A DNA stretch of 64,000 nt, taken from the NCBI RefSeq assembly GCF_001938985.1, contig NZ_MKIN01000022.1, forward strand, positions 372,001-436,000. The letters run 5' to 3'. A program made the translations under genes and the position numbers. Below the pieces are notes generated by a model. That model saw only the letters and a list, made by a program, of their open reading frames with translations, did not search any database and had not been told where the DNA came from. The DNA comes from Gillisella taibaishanensis. Lineage in GTDB: Bacteria; Pseudomonadota; Alphaproteobacteria; Rhizobiales; Rhizobiaceae. Positions 9,381 to 19,590 of the stretch are shown piece by piece. Each line of letters starts with the position of its first letter. Position 1 is the first letter of the stretch.

Positions 9381-9503
9381 GCCGCAATACTCCTTAACCA
9401 TCACATGAGTGCGCCTGCCGTATCAATGACGCCGCAATCTGCGCGCCAACTGAAGAGGACAGCCCCGGAAACTCAATGAGTGTTCGCTGATATTAATTTA
9501 AAT

Positions 9504-9523
9504 AATACTAAAAAATAAGTATT
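9504..9523. promoter_or_regulatory. AT-rich inverted repeat in the 9381-9785 gap
   Basis: AATACT and AGTATT form an inverted repeat with an 8-base spacer in a very AT-rich patch (9490-9525), about 125 bp upstream of the MCP start. The gap also carries the promoter of the plus-strand acetyltransferase. No gene is apparent in it. Confidence 0.3.
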
Positions 9524-9785
9524 TCAGATTGCAATTTCCGGAATATCGCGTCGCCACGCTGCATTGCAGCATCACACTTGACTTCGGCCCGATCCTCGGG
9601 AAAACTTACGCACATGATCGCACTTTGCTCGACCCATCTCATGACCACCGTCACCACCGTTCCGCAGGGAACGTGGGGCTTTGGTCGTGTCGTCGTGAAC
9701 TAGACGCGATCATCCCTGCAAACCCTGCCATGAAGAGCAGGGTTTGAACGCACCGCTGCTCTCTTGACTGATAAGGAGAACAGCC

Positions 9786-10376
9786 ATGCCTGATAAACCC
9801 GCCCCGTCCATCGCAGCCGCCAGCCCTGTTGCCGCCAATGCCCGCTGGCCTGATGGGCTCGTCATCCGCGCCCAGCATCCCGACGATGCCGCCGATATTG
9901 CCGCTCTTCAAAGCCTGCCGGGCGTGCGCGCCGGAACGTTGCGGCCGCCCTACCCTGTTGAAGCCAATGTGCGAAAATATATCGAGGACCGCCAGTCCCA
10001 GGGCATGTCGCTTGTGGCCATCATGGATGGGCGAGTGGTCGGCAATGCCGGGTTGACCCAGGCGATTGGCCGCCGCAGCCACGCGGGCAGCCTCGGCATT
10101 GCCGTTCACGACGCCTATCACGGCCGTGGTATCGGTCGGGCGCTGATTGGCGAGCTTGTGGCAATCGCCGACGACTGGCTGAACATCGTCAGGCTTGAAC
10201 TGACGGTATTTGTCGACAATGCCGCGGCCATCGCGCTTTACGAGAGCTTCGGCTTTACCGTCGAAGGCACGCATCGCGCCTTTGCACTACGCGCCGGCGC
10301 CTTTGTCGACGCCTACGCCATGGCGCGCGTCAGTGCTCTGAGCACGCGTTCATGCCAGGCAGAAGGGACTTCCTAA
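9786..10376 (+). CDS. GNAT-family N-acetyltransferase
   Basis: A 196-residue protein with a complete GNAT fold. The acetyl-CoA motif is YHGRGIGRALIGELVAIAD (about 114-132), preceded by the beta strand HAGSLGIAV, and followed by the motif-B segment AIALYESFGFTVEGTHRAFALRAGAFVDAYAMAR. That last stretch is typical of the RimJ/PhnO-like group acting on amino acids or small amines, but the substrate is unknown. The first 25 residues (PAPSIAAASPVAANARW) are an Ala/Pro-rich extension. AAGGAG lies nine bases before the ATG. A strong terminator follows directly after the stop, so it is a single-gene unit. Confidence 0.9.
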   Translation: MPDKPAPSIAAASPVAANARWPDGLVIRAQHPDDAADIAALQSLPGVRAGTLRPPYPVEANVRKYIEDRQSQGMSLVAIMDGRVVGNAGLTQAIGRRSHAGSLGIAVHDAYHGRGIGRALIGELVAIADDWLNIVRLELTVFVDNAAAIALYESFGFTVEGTHRAFALRAGAFVDAYAMARVSALSTRSCQAEGTS

Positions 10377-10409
10377 GGACCGGGCAAAGAAGAGACAGCC
10401 CGGTCCTTT
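10377..10409 (+). terminator. Rho-independent terminator
   Basis: GGACCGGGC (10377-10385) and GCCCGGTCC (10398-10406) form a perfect 9-bp stem followed by TTTC. It begins right after the acetyltransferase stop codon. Confidence 0.75.
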
Positions 10410-10549
10410 CACCTTGTTGGGCGCTTTTTGAGGTTCACCCCTGTACTTTCCGAGGTTTGGAGGGTAGGAACAGCCCAAACATGCCCGCAATCGGCGGGCG
10501 TTGCGCTTTGTGCGCGACCCGATGATAGACATTTTCGAGAGATGACCCC

Positions 10550-12574
10550 ATGACTGATTATGACGGCATCGTCCCGGCGATTGCCGAGGCCTTGCGCAAA
10601 CGTGGCTATGCCACCCTCACCCCGGTCCAGCAGGCGATGATCGATAGCGATCTCGAAGGCCGGGATGCGCTGGTTTCGGCTCAGACAGGTTCCGGCAAGA
10701 CAGTGGCCTTTGGTCTCGCACTTGCACCGACCCTGCTCGGAAGCGAGAATCGTTTCGACCGCGCCGTCAAGCCTTTGGCGCTGTGCATCGCCCCGACCCG
10801 CGAACTGGCCTTGCAGGTGCAGCGTGAGCTAGAATGGCTCTATGAAAACACCGGCGCGATATTCGCCACCTGCGTCGGCGGCATGGATATCAGAAACGAG
10901 CGCCGGGCGCTGGAACGCGGCGCGCATATCGTCGTTGGCACCCCGGGCCGCTTGCGCGACCATATTACCCGCCGCGCCCTCGACCTTTCGGGCCTTCGCG
11001 CCGTCGTCATGGACGAAGCCGATGAAATGCTGGATCTCGGCTTCCGCGAAGACCTGGAATTCATCCTGAAGGAATCGCCGGACGAGCGTCGCACGCTGAT
11101 GTTCTCGGCCACTGTGCCGCGCTCCATCGCCGATCTCGCCCGCAGCTATCAGCGCAATGCCAAGCGCATCGAGACCGTGTCGGAACAGAAGCAGCATGTC
11201 GATATCGAATATCGCGCCATGTTGACCGTACCGGCCGACAAGGAAAATTCGATCATCAACGCGCTGCGCTACTACGAAGCGCGCAATGCTATCGTGTTCT
11301 GCTCGACCCGCGCCAACGTCAATCACCTGACCGCCCGCCTGCACAATCGCGGCTTCTCGGTCGTGGCGCTCTCAGGCGAGTTGTCGCAAAGCGAGCGTAC
11401 CCATGCGCTTCAGGCCATGCGTGACGGCCGCGCCCGTGTCTGCGTGGCCACCGACGTTGCGGCCCGAGGCATCGACCTGCCCGGCCTGGAACTGGTTATC
11501 CATGCCGATCTGCCGACCAATTCCGAAACCCTGCTGCACCGCTCAGGCCGCACCGGGCGCGCCGGCAACAAGGGCGTTTCAGCCCTGATCGTGCCGATGA
11601 GCCAGCGCCGCAAGGCAGAACGCATTCTCGGCGGCGCCAATGTTCAGGCTGCCTGGGTCAAGCCTCCGTCTGCCGACGAAGTTATCGCCCGCGACGACGA
11701 GCGGCTGCTGGCCGATCCTGTTTTCAGCGAGACCATCACCGAGGAAGAAGGCGCGACTATTGCCCGGTTGCTTGAGGCACACGGCGCCGAAAAGATTGCC
11801 GCCGCCTATCTGCGCGCCTATCGCAGCACCCGCTCGGCCCCTGAAGACCTGATGGATGTGAAAATCCAGCCGGAGCGCCCCCGCCGCGAAAACGACGACT
11901 TCCAGCCCAACACGCCGCCGCGCCCGCGCAGCGAATTCGGCCCCAGCGTCTGGTTTTCGCTGTCGGTCGGCCGCCGGCAGAGCGCCGAGCCGCGCTGGCT
12001 GATCCCGATGCTTTGCCGCAACGGCAACATCACCAAGAATGAAATTGGCGCTATCAAGATGCAGCCGGAAGAGACTTTCGTGGAAATCGCGCAAGCCAAT
12101 CTCGACCAGTTCCTGACAGCGCTTGGCCCCAACAAGACGCTGGAACGCGGCATTGTCGTCAAGCAATTGCCCGGCATGCCCGATTTCAATGCCCCGCCAA
12201 AGGAACGCGCTGCGCGCCCACCGCGCGACGACAGCGACTTTGCCGAACGCAAGCCGCGCGCCGCCTATGGCGACAAGAAGCCCTATGCCGCCAAGAGCGA
12301 AGCCCCGGAACGCCGCGTCTACAAGGACGACATGGCCAAGGCCGATGCCGACGTCTGGGGTGATTCCAAGCCAGCCTCGTCCAAGAAAAAGTCCAATGCT
12401 TCGGGCGACAGCAAAAGCTGGGACAAGCCTAAGACAGACTGGTCTGGCAAGCCGAAGGGCGACAAGCCCGCCTATGCCGGCAAAAGCGGCAAGCCATCTT
12501 ATGGCGACAAGCCGAAGGCCAAGTTCGACGGTCCGGCCGGCGCCAAGAAGAAGAGCTTCAAACCGAAGGGCTGA
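10550..12574 (+). CDS. DEAD-box ATP-dependent RNA helicase
   Basis: A 674-residue helicase with all DEAD motifs in order: Q motif (TLTPVQQAM), Walker A AQTGSGKT, PTRELA, GGMD, TPGRLRDH, DEADEMLDLGF, FSATV, then VATDVAARGID and HRSGRTGRAG in the second RecA domain. After the core, FGPSVWFSLSVGRRQSAEPR to ERGIVVKQLPG resembles a DbpA-type RNA-binding domain (about 465-545). The last 130 residues are low-complexity and rich in Lys, Gly, Asp and Pro, typical of DeaD/CsdA-like proteins in this group. It remodels rRNA or mRNA during ribosome assembly or cold growth, by family. The leader upstream is about 140 bases after the preceding terminator. A strong terminator follows. Confidence 0.93.
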   Translation: MTDYDGIVPAIAEALRKRGYATLTPVQQAMIDSDLEGRDALVSAQTGSGKTVAFGLALAPTLLGSENRFDRAVKPLALCIAPTRELALQVQRELEWLYENTGAIFATCVGGMDIRNERRALERGAHIVVGTPGRLRDHITRRALDLSGLRAVVMDEADEMLDLGFREDLEFILKESPDERRTLMFSATVPRSIADLARSYQRNAKRIETVSEQKQHVDIEYRAMLTVPADKENSIINALRYYEARNAIVFCSTRANVNHLTARLHNRGFSVVALSGELSQSERTHALQAMRDGRARVCVATDVAARGIDLPGLELVIHADLPTNSETLLHRSGRTGRAGNKGVSALIVPMSQRRKAERILGGANVQAAWVKPPSADEVIARDDERLLADPVFSETITEEEGATIARLLEAHGAEKIAAAYLRAYRSTRSAPEDLMDVKIQPERPRRENDDFQPNTPPRPRSEFGPSVWFSLSVGRRQSAEPRWLIPMLCRNGNITKNEIGAIKMQPEETFVEIAQANLDQFLTALGPNKTLERGIVVKQLPGMPDFNAPPKERAARPPRDDSDFAERKPRAAYGDKKPYAAKSEAPERRVYKDDMAKADADVWGDSKPASSKKKSNASGDSKSWDKPKTDWSGKPKGDKPAYAGKSGKPSYGDKPKAKFDGPAGAKKKSFKPKG

Positions 12575-12585
12575 GGTGAGAATTC

Positions 12586-12623
12586 AAAGCCCGGGCACGC
12601 GAAAGCATGTCCGGGCTTTTTCT
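12586..12623 (+). terminator. Rho-independent terminator
   Basis: AAAGCCCGG (12586-12594) pairs with CCGGGCTTT (12611-12619), extended by three further base pairs (one of them G-U), followed by TTTTTC. It closes the helicase gene and sits close to the convergent metallophosphoesterase. Confidence 0.85.
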
Positions 12624-12651
12624 ATTACCGCGAACAGAACTGGCCGCCCCG

Positions 12652-13770
12652 TCAATCGCTCCGCCTCAACGTAATGCGCGTCAGCTCCGACGGCTTGCCG
12701 AGCCGCAGGGCAAAGCCCGGCCAGAGGGCGGTGCCGTTGTTGACATAAAGCTGCATGGCGCCGACCTGATAAAGGCCAGAGACGAAGCCGTTGTTGGCAC
12801 GGGCAAACAACCGGTCGAAGCCGACGATCATTCCACCATGGGTATGGCCTGAGAGCTGCAGGGCGACACCCGCGGCGGCCGATCTTTCAGCCTGCATCGG
12901 CTGGTGATCGAGGAGAATGATCGGCGCATCGGCGGGCGCATTCCTGATGGCAAGAGGCAGATCCGACACGGGAGAGCCTGCCCGGGCGGCGGAAAGATCG
13001 TTGACCCCGGCCAAGGTCAGCCGCTGACCTTGGCGCTCGATCACGACATGGGCGTTTTCGAGCATCGTCAGCCCAAGTCCCTTGAAGTGAGCCATCCAGG
13101 CGCCCTGATCGAAGAAATATTCGTGATTGCCGGGAATGGCATAGACACCATCACGCGCCCTGAGCTTCGCCAGCGGCTCGACATCTGCACGGCGATGATC
13201 GAGATCGCCATCGATGAGGTCACCGCTAATCACGATCATGTCGGCGTCAAGTTCGTTTGCCTTGGAGATGACAGCCGCGGCCCACGGTGCCGGAAACAAG
13301 CGGCTGATATGCAGATCGGTCAGTTGGATGAGCTGATAACCGTCAAAAGCCGGCGGCAGCCTGGGAATGGCAATCTCTATGTCCTTTAAGGGCGGCACGC
13401 GAATGGCCTGCCCGACACCGATGGCAGACAGCGCAAGCGCAACGCCTCCAATGATATAACGCAGGACCGGAGGCACCAGCGGAAAATGGCCCTTCACCGC
13501 CATAAGCATAAGGGAGACCAGATCGAGAGCAATTTGAAACAGAGCCAGAAGGAAGAGTGCCCCGAGCAGAAAATTAAACGCAATGATCGCCGGCCTGGGC
13601 AATTCGGGCGAGAAGACAGAGCCGGAGCTGATCCGGCTGATCAAATGATACTGAGAGGCGAGCAGGAGAATGATCGCCACAATCGTTTTCACGGACCATA
13701 GCCACGGCAAGGGCTCGATGAAGCGCACAAGCACAATCAACCACGGAAGACCGAAAATTACATGAAACAT
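12652..13770 (-). CDS. Membrane-anchored metallophosphoesterase
   Basis: A 372-residue protein. The first 120 residues hold about four membrane helices (IFGLPWLIVLV; TIVAIILLLAS; FNFLLGALFLLALFQIAL; YIIGGVALALSAIGVG). The rest is a calcineurin-like phosphoesterase domain with every metal-binding motif: TDLHIS, GDLIDG, GNHEYFF, DHQP and SGHTHGG. This domain order resembles YkuE/YaeI proteins, which in E. coli and relatives act on UDP-sugar lipid or other phosphate esters; the substrate here is unknown. The ATG at 13770 is preceded by AAGGA; a TTG one codon earlier is less likely. It is convergent with the helicase gene. Confidence 0.88.
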   Translation of the reverse strand: MFHVIFGLPWLIVLVRFIEPLPWLWSVKTIVAIILLLASQYHLISRISSGSVFSPELPRPAIIAFNFLLGALFLLALFQIALDLVSLMLMAVKGHFPLVPPVLRYIIGGVALALSAIGVGQAIRVPPLKDIEIAIPRLPPAFDGYQLIQLTDLHISRLFPAPWAAAVISKANELDADMIVISGDLIDGDLDHRRADVEPLAKLRARDGVYAIPGNHEYFFDQGAWMAHFKGLGLTMLENAHVVIERQGQRLTLAGVNDLSAARAGSPVSDLPLAIRNAPADAPIILLDHQPMQAERSAAAGVALQLSGHTHGGMIVGFDRLFARANNGFVSGLYQVGAMQLYVNNGTALWPGFALRLGKPSELTRITLRRSD

Positions 13771-14096
13771 CAATTACATCCTTGACCTGTTCCCCTGCAT
13801 ACGGGCCGCATCCGACAATGGATCACTGCCGAAAACCACAAAGATGCCAGTTCATGGACATCGGCAGGAGACAAGCTAAAGACTGAGAAGAAATTATGGG
13901 GCAACCTGCCTGCGGCCGCCATCTGACATTCGAATTGAGAAACTGTGCTTCCGGTTCCGCCATGCGCTCGGAAAGTCTTGGACAAATTCTGGGCGGTGGT
14001 CAGCCGGCGGCGGAACGGGAGGCATCGTCAAGGGATAACCGCCCACTCCAAACGCACCGGCTCACTCACCTTCATTTGAGATAAACGCCCCTAGGC
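13771..14096. other. Intergenic region without recognised features
   Basis: This 325-bp gap must hold the promoter of the metallophosphoesterase and the 3' end of the next small gene. Short frames are present on both strands, but none has a ribosome-binding site or protein-like composition. I see no repeat or hairpin of note. Confidence 0.5.
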
Positions 14097-14435
14097 TTAC
14101 TTGCCTCGCAGCGTAAACTGACCGAGATTGCAAAGATCGGCTTTGCTCATCAGGTCATAATAGCCGGAATCCTGCTCCATCTCTCCCAGCACGCCATATT
14201 TGCAGGTGCCGTCATTCGGCACGGTAACGATGCGGCTTTGGTTCTTGCCGACACTATGGCCATTCAAAACTTCCACCTTGCCGCCCTTGCCGTCTATGGA
14301 ACGGAAGGTCAGCCGGATGATTGCCGAGTTGGTCTTGTTGACGAATAGAAAACGGTGGCTACCGGATGCAGCAGAAACGGTTGAAGCCATGGTAAGAGCG
14401 GCCACGCCGCATATAAAACTTGTCAGTAAACGCAT
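14097..14435 (-). CDS. Small secreted protein, function unknown
   Basis: A 112-residue protein with an obvious signal peptide (MRLLTSFICGVAALTMASTVSA, cleavage before ASGSHR). The mature part is a compact, beta-rich sequence (HRFLFVNKTNSAIIRLTFRS) with two cysteines (in GTCKYGV and ADLCNLG) that could form a disulfide. The NKTNSAIIRL start resembles small periplasmic proteins that begin with an 'hxFxNxT' beta strand, but I cannot name a family. GGGGA lies before the ATG. It stands alone between two long non-coding stretches. Confidence 0.7.
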   Translation of the reverse strand: MRLLTSFICGVAALTMASTVSAASGSHRFLFVNKTNSAIIRLTFRSIDGKGGKVEVLNGHSVGKNQSRIVTVPNDGTCKYGVLGEMEQDSGYYDLMSKADLCNLGQFTLRGK

Positions 14436-14597
14436 AATGTCCCCACGATATCGATGCCGAAAAAGACGTCGAGCGACGTGACAAACCCGGCATGAACAAG
14501 ATCAAAACCGCAAGGTGCTCCGCCTCGATATCCCTCGGCGCAAACAGCCCTGGCCCAGATTTCCTCTGCGCATTGAAAGACATGCGCCCGCACTATT

Positions 14598-14641
14598 GCA
14601 TAATTCCTTAAACCGGAATCGATTCAGAAAAAAAATTATGC
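14598..14641. repeat. Partial RIME-like palindromic element
   Basis: GCATAAT at 14598-14604 and ATTATGC at 14635-14641 flank a palindromic GAATCGATTC. The first 28 bases match, in reverse, the second palindrome of the element at 22384-22480 at 25 of 28 positions (one gap). The first palindrome of that element is absent here. It lies in the 347-bp gap between ligA and the small secreted protein gene, which otherwise shows nothing I can assign. Confidence 0.6.
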
Positions 14642-14782
14642 AGCAGATTTTTATTGAGGCCGCAGTCCATATGCGTTTGACAAACTGCATGACGCCGCAG
14701 GGCATTACATTACGCCCGGCTGAAATTTGAGAGCCTCTACCAACGCGGCGATTGCCTCATCAAGGCGTCAGAAACGCATTAA

Positions 14783-16981
<2,199 letters not shown>

Positions 16982-17000
16982 TTACCTGAAAAAAAAGAGC

Positions 17001-17831
17001 TCATGCGGTCGGCATGGTCGCCTTGTCGAGATCGATCCACGCTTTCAGCGGCAGATGGTCGGACGCGAGCCGGGCGAGCGGGCTGTCATGCACCTGCATC
17101 TCGGCGATCAACCCGGGGCGGTTGGTCATGATCCTGTCCAGCGCCAGCACCGGCAGCCTCGCCGGAAAGCTTGGGACCGGCGGCGGCAACGGGCCGAACA
17201 TCGGCTCCAGCCGGTTGAGCGCAGAACCCGGCCCGACCCGCCATTCGTTGAAATCGCCCATCAGCACGGTCGGGCAATCCGCCCGCTCGCGCATCAGGCC
17301 GAGAATGAAATCTGCCTGCTGGCGGCGCGCCCAGCGCAACAGACCGAGATGCGCGGCGATGATCCTGAGTTCGCGCCCGCCGCTGAGCTCGATTTCCGCC
17401 ACCACCGCGCCGCGCGGCTCCAGCCCCGGCAGCACGAAAGGATGCACATTGCGCACCACGCCTTCGCGAAACAGCAGCACATTGCCGCGCCAGCCATGGC
17501 TTTTTGCAAGACCCGACACGGCGACCCGACTAAGGCCCGTCTCCCCCTGCAGCCGCTGCAAATCTAGCAGCCCAAGCCGCTCGCCGAATCGCTGATCGGC
17601 CTCCTGCAGCGCGATCACGTCGGGGCCGATCTCGCGGATTACATGGGCGATCCGCTCCGGATCGAATTTGCCGTCAATGCCAACGCATTTGTGGACATTG
17701 TAGGAAGCAACCAGCAGGCCTGGCCGTTCCTTTGCCGCGTTGTCCATGCCAGCCGACGGCCGGCTGCGGCGATTGCGCAGCGAAGTCAGCATTTGCCGGC
17801 GAAGGGAGTGAGGCTTTTTCGTCATGACCAT
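17001..17831 (-). CDS. Endonuclease/exonuclease/phosphatase family protein
   Basis: A 276-residue protein of the EEP superfamily. Motifs: VASYNVHKCVGIDG (Asn), VIALQEADQ (catalytic Glu), AAHLGLL (His), VLMGDFNEW (Asp-x-Asn) and LASDHLPLKAW (Asp-His). All active residues are present. The 30 N-terminal residues are basic and poorly conserved in appearance. The immediate upstream neighbour is a PLD-superfamily protein, and this pairing of EEP and PLD enzymes suggests phospholipid work rather than DNA repair, but that is inference. An ATG at 17825 is an alternative start. Nuclease, phosphatase or phosphodiesterase activity cannot be told apart from the sequence. Confidence 0.85.
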   Translation of the reverse strand: MVMTKKPHSLRRQMLTSLRNRRSRPSAGMDNAAKERPGLLVASYNVHKCVGIDGKFDPERIAHVIREIGPDVIALQEADQRFGERLGLLDLQRLQGETGLSRVAVSGLAKSHGWRGNVLLFREGVVRNVHPFVLPGLEPRGAVVAEIELSGGRELRIIAAHLGLLRWARRQQADFILGLMRERADCPTVLMGDFNEWRVGPGSALNRLEPMFGPLPPPVPSFPARLPVLALDRIMTNRPGLIAEMQVHDSPLARLASDHLPLKAWIDLDKATMPTA

Positions 17832-17896
17832 CTAGGAGCCTGTCAGGTTCAGATCGAACCTGCCGGCTCTAACCTCTTTTGATTTCGCTTGTCTCT

Positions 17897-17925
17897 TCGG
17901 GAAAACCGGTTTCCACTTTTCCCTG
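17897..17925. repeat. 29-bp intergenic repeat, copy 2
   Basis: This is the reverse-oriented partner of 5362-5390 (27 of 29 identical). It lies in the 138-bp gap between the EEP-family gene and the PLD gene. Confidence 0.6.
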
Positions 17926-17969
17926 ACAAGCTCTGGGAAATAAGTTTCAGACTTTGCATGTCCACCGTT

Positions 17970-19418
17970 TCACAGCATCAACGACCCTAGCCACAGCACC
18001 CGCTGCATCAGTTTCAGCAGGAACGGCCTGTTATGCAGCGCCTCCAGCGTCACCTCCTCGGCGCCCTCGCGGCTCTCATCCATGCGGGCAGCAACGAAGC
18101 CGGCAAATTCTTCATCATAGACTTCCAGATCGATCTCGAAATTCAACCGCAGCGACCGGGCGTCGAGATTGGAAGAGCCGACAAAGGCCCATTTGTCATC
18201 GACGACCAAAAGCTTGGAATGATCGAACGGTCCAGCCGAGCGAAAGATCCGGCAGCCGTCGCGGATGATTTGCTCGAATTGAGCATTCATCGCATGGCTG
18301 ACGACGGCGAGATTGTTTTTGGAGGGTACGATGATCTCCACCGCCACGCCACGGCGCGCTGCGGTCGCCAAGGCGGAAAGGAAAATACCATCGGGCAGGA
18401 AATAGGGAGACATGATGCGGATCGAATGCTCGGCCACCGAAAAGGCGCCGATCAGCATGCGGTGATTGCTTTCCAGATGCGCATCCGGCCCTGACACGAC
18501 GGCACGGGCGAATGGCGTTGCCCCCGCCTCGCCTGCAGCGAGATGCAATTGCCAGGCCTCGCTATTGAGCGCCTCCTCCGTCTCGAAATGCCAGTCGTCA
18601 GCGGCCACGGAAAACAGTTCAGCGACGACAGGCCCGGTGACATGGAAATGCGTGTCTCGCGCTGCATGCGGCCCGGCAAAGGCCTCGCGAATATTCATGC
18701 CTCCCATGAAGCCGACAGCACCGTCCACAACCAAGATCTTGCGATGGGTGCGCAGATTGGCATAGGGCAGCCGGAGGCCAACGATGACCTTGCCGTTGAA
18801 CGACGCGACCAGCACGCCACCTTCCTCGAGATAGCCGACAATGCTCGGCACGCTGTAGCGGGCCCCGACGGCGTCGATCAGCACCCGCACCTCGACGCCG
18901 CGCCGCCGCGCCGCGATCAGGCAATCGGCAACCCGCAATCCGATGGAATCGCGATCGAAAATATAGGTCTCCAGCAACACGCTGTGCTGAGCGGCATCGA
19001 TTGCCGCGCACATGGCGTCATAGGCCGCGTCGCCACTCGCAAGGGGCACCAACCGGTTACCTGACGTCAGCGGATGACGGGTGACCCGCTCGCCCAGATG
19101 CCGCAGCGCCTCGAGCCTACCGCCGAATTGCGCGCTAACCTCGCCTTCCGCAACGGCGTAATGCGACAGCACGCCTTCCATCTGGCTGCGACGCAACGCC
19201 CTGCGCGCCATATAGGAGGCGCGGCGCATGCGGTTGACGCCGGCCATCGCGTAGATCAGCGCGCCGATGACCGGCGAGAGGATGATCACCCCAACCCAGG
19301 AAATCGCCGATCGCACGTCGCGCTTGGTCATGGCCGCATGCACGGCCGCAACCGTGCCCATCACCGTCGACAGGATGAATAGAAGATGCGGCCAGTAGTG
19401 GGAAATCAGGTCGAGCAT
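17970..19418 (-). CDS. Cardiolipin synthase-like phospholipase D family protein
   Basis: A protein of 482 residues. Two N-terminal membrane helices (LISHYWPHLLFILSTVMGTV and AISWVGVIILSPVIGALIY) resemble the anchor of ClsA-type cardiolipin synthases. Two HKD motifs follow: HRKILVVDGAVGFMGG and HSKLLVVDDKWAFVGSSN, each with H-x-K-x4-D, so both half-sites look active. ClsA joins two phosphatidylglycerols to make cardiolipin in the inner membrane. The start is placed at MLDLISHYW (19418), since the longer frame to 19499 has a cysteine- and proline-rich leader without a ribosome-binding site. The next gene downstream is the EEP-family protein. Another PLD function cannot be excluded. Confidence 0.88.
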   Translation of the reverse strand: MLDLISHYWPHLLFILSTVMGTVAAVHAAMTKRDVRSAISWVGVIILSPVIGALIYAMAGVNRMRRASYMARRALRRSQMEGVLSHYAVAEGEVSAQFGGRLEALRHLGERVTRHPLTSGNRLVPLASGDAAYDAMCAAIDAAQHSVLLETYIFDRDSIGLRVADCLIAARRRGVEVRVLIDAVGARYSVPSIVGYLEEGGVLVASFNGKVIVGLRLPYANLRTHRKILVVDGAVGFMGGMNIREAFAGPHAARDTHFHVTGPVVAELFSVAADDWHFETEEALNSEAWQLHLAAGEAGATPFARAVVSGPDAHLESNHRMLIGAFSVAEHSIRIMSPYFLPDGIFLSALATAARRGVAVEIIVPSKNNLAVVSHAMNAQFEQIIRDGCRIFRSAGPFDHSKLLVVDDKWAFVGSSNLDARSLRLNFEIDLEVYDEEFAGFVAARMDESREGAEEVTLEALHNRPFLLKLMQRVLWLGSLML

Positions 19419-19590
19419 CAAGGACCGGGGGAACGGAGGCAGGAGAATGCGGCAAGACGCAGCACGGACTTGAGGTAGATGGGCGCAAACGTCTGGCACA
19501 TGGCTTTGTTCCCCTCATCGCGCCCGCCGCCGAAGAGCCGAGCGACTGAACGCGGATTGTTGCGAGCAACGCCCACCGCGTCAATATCTG

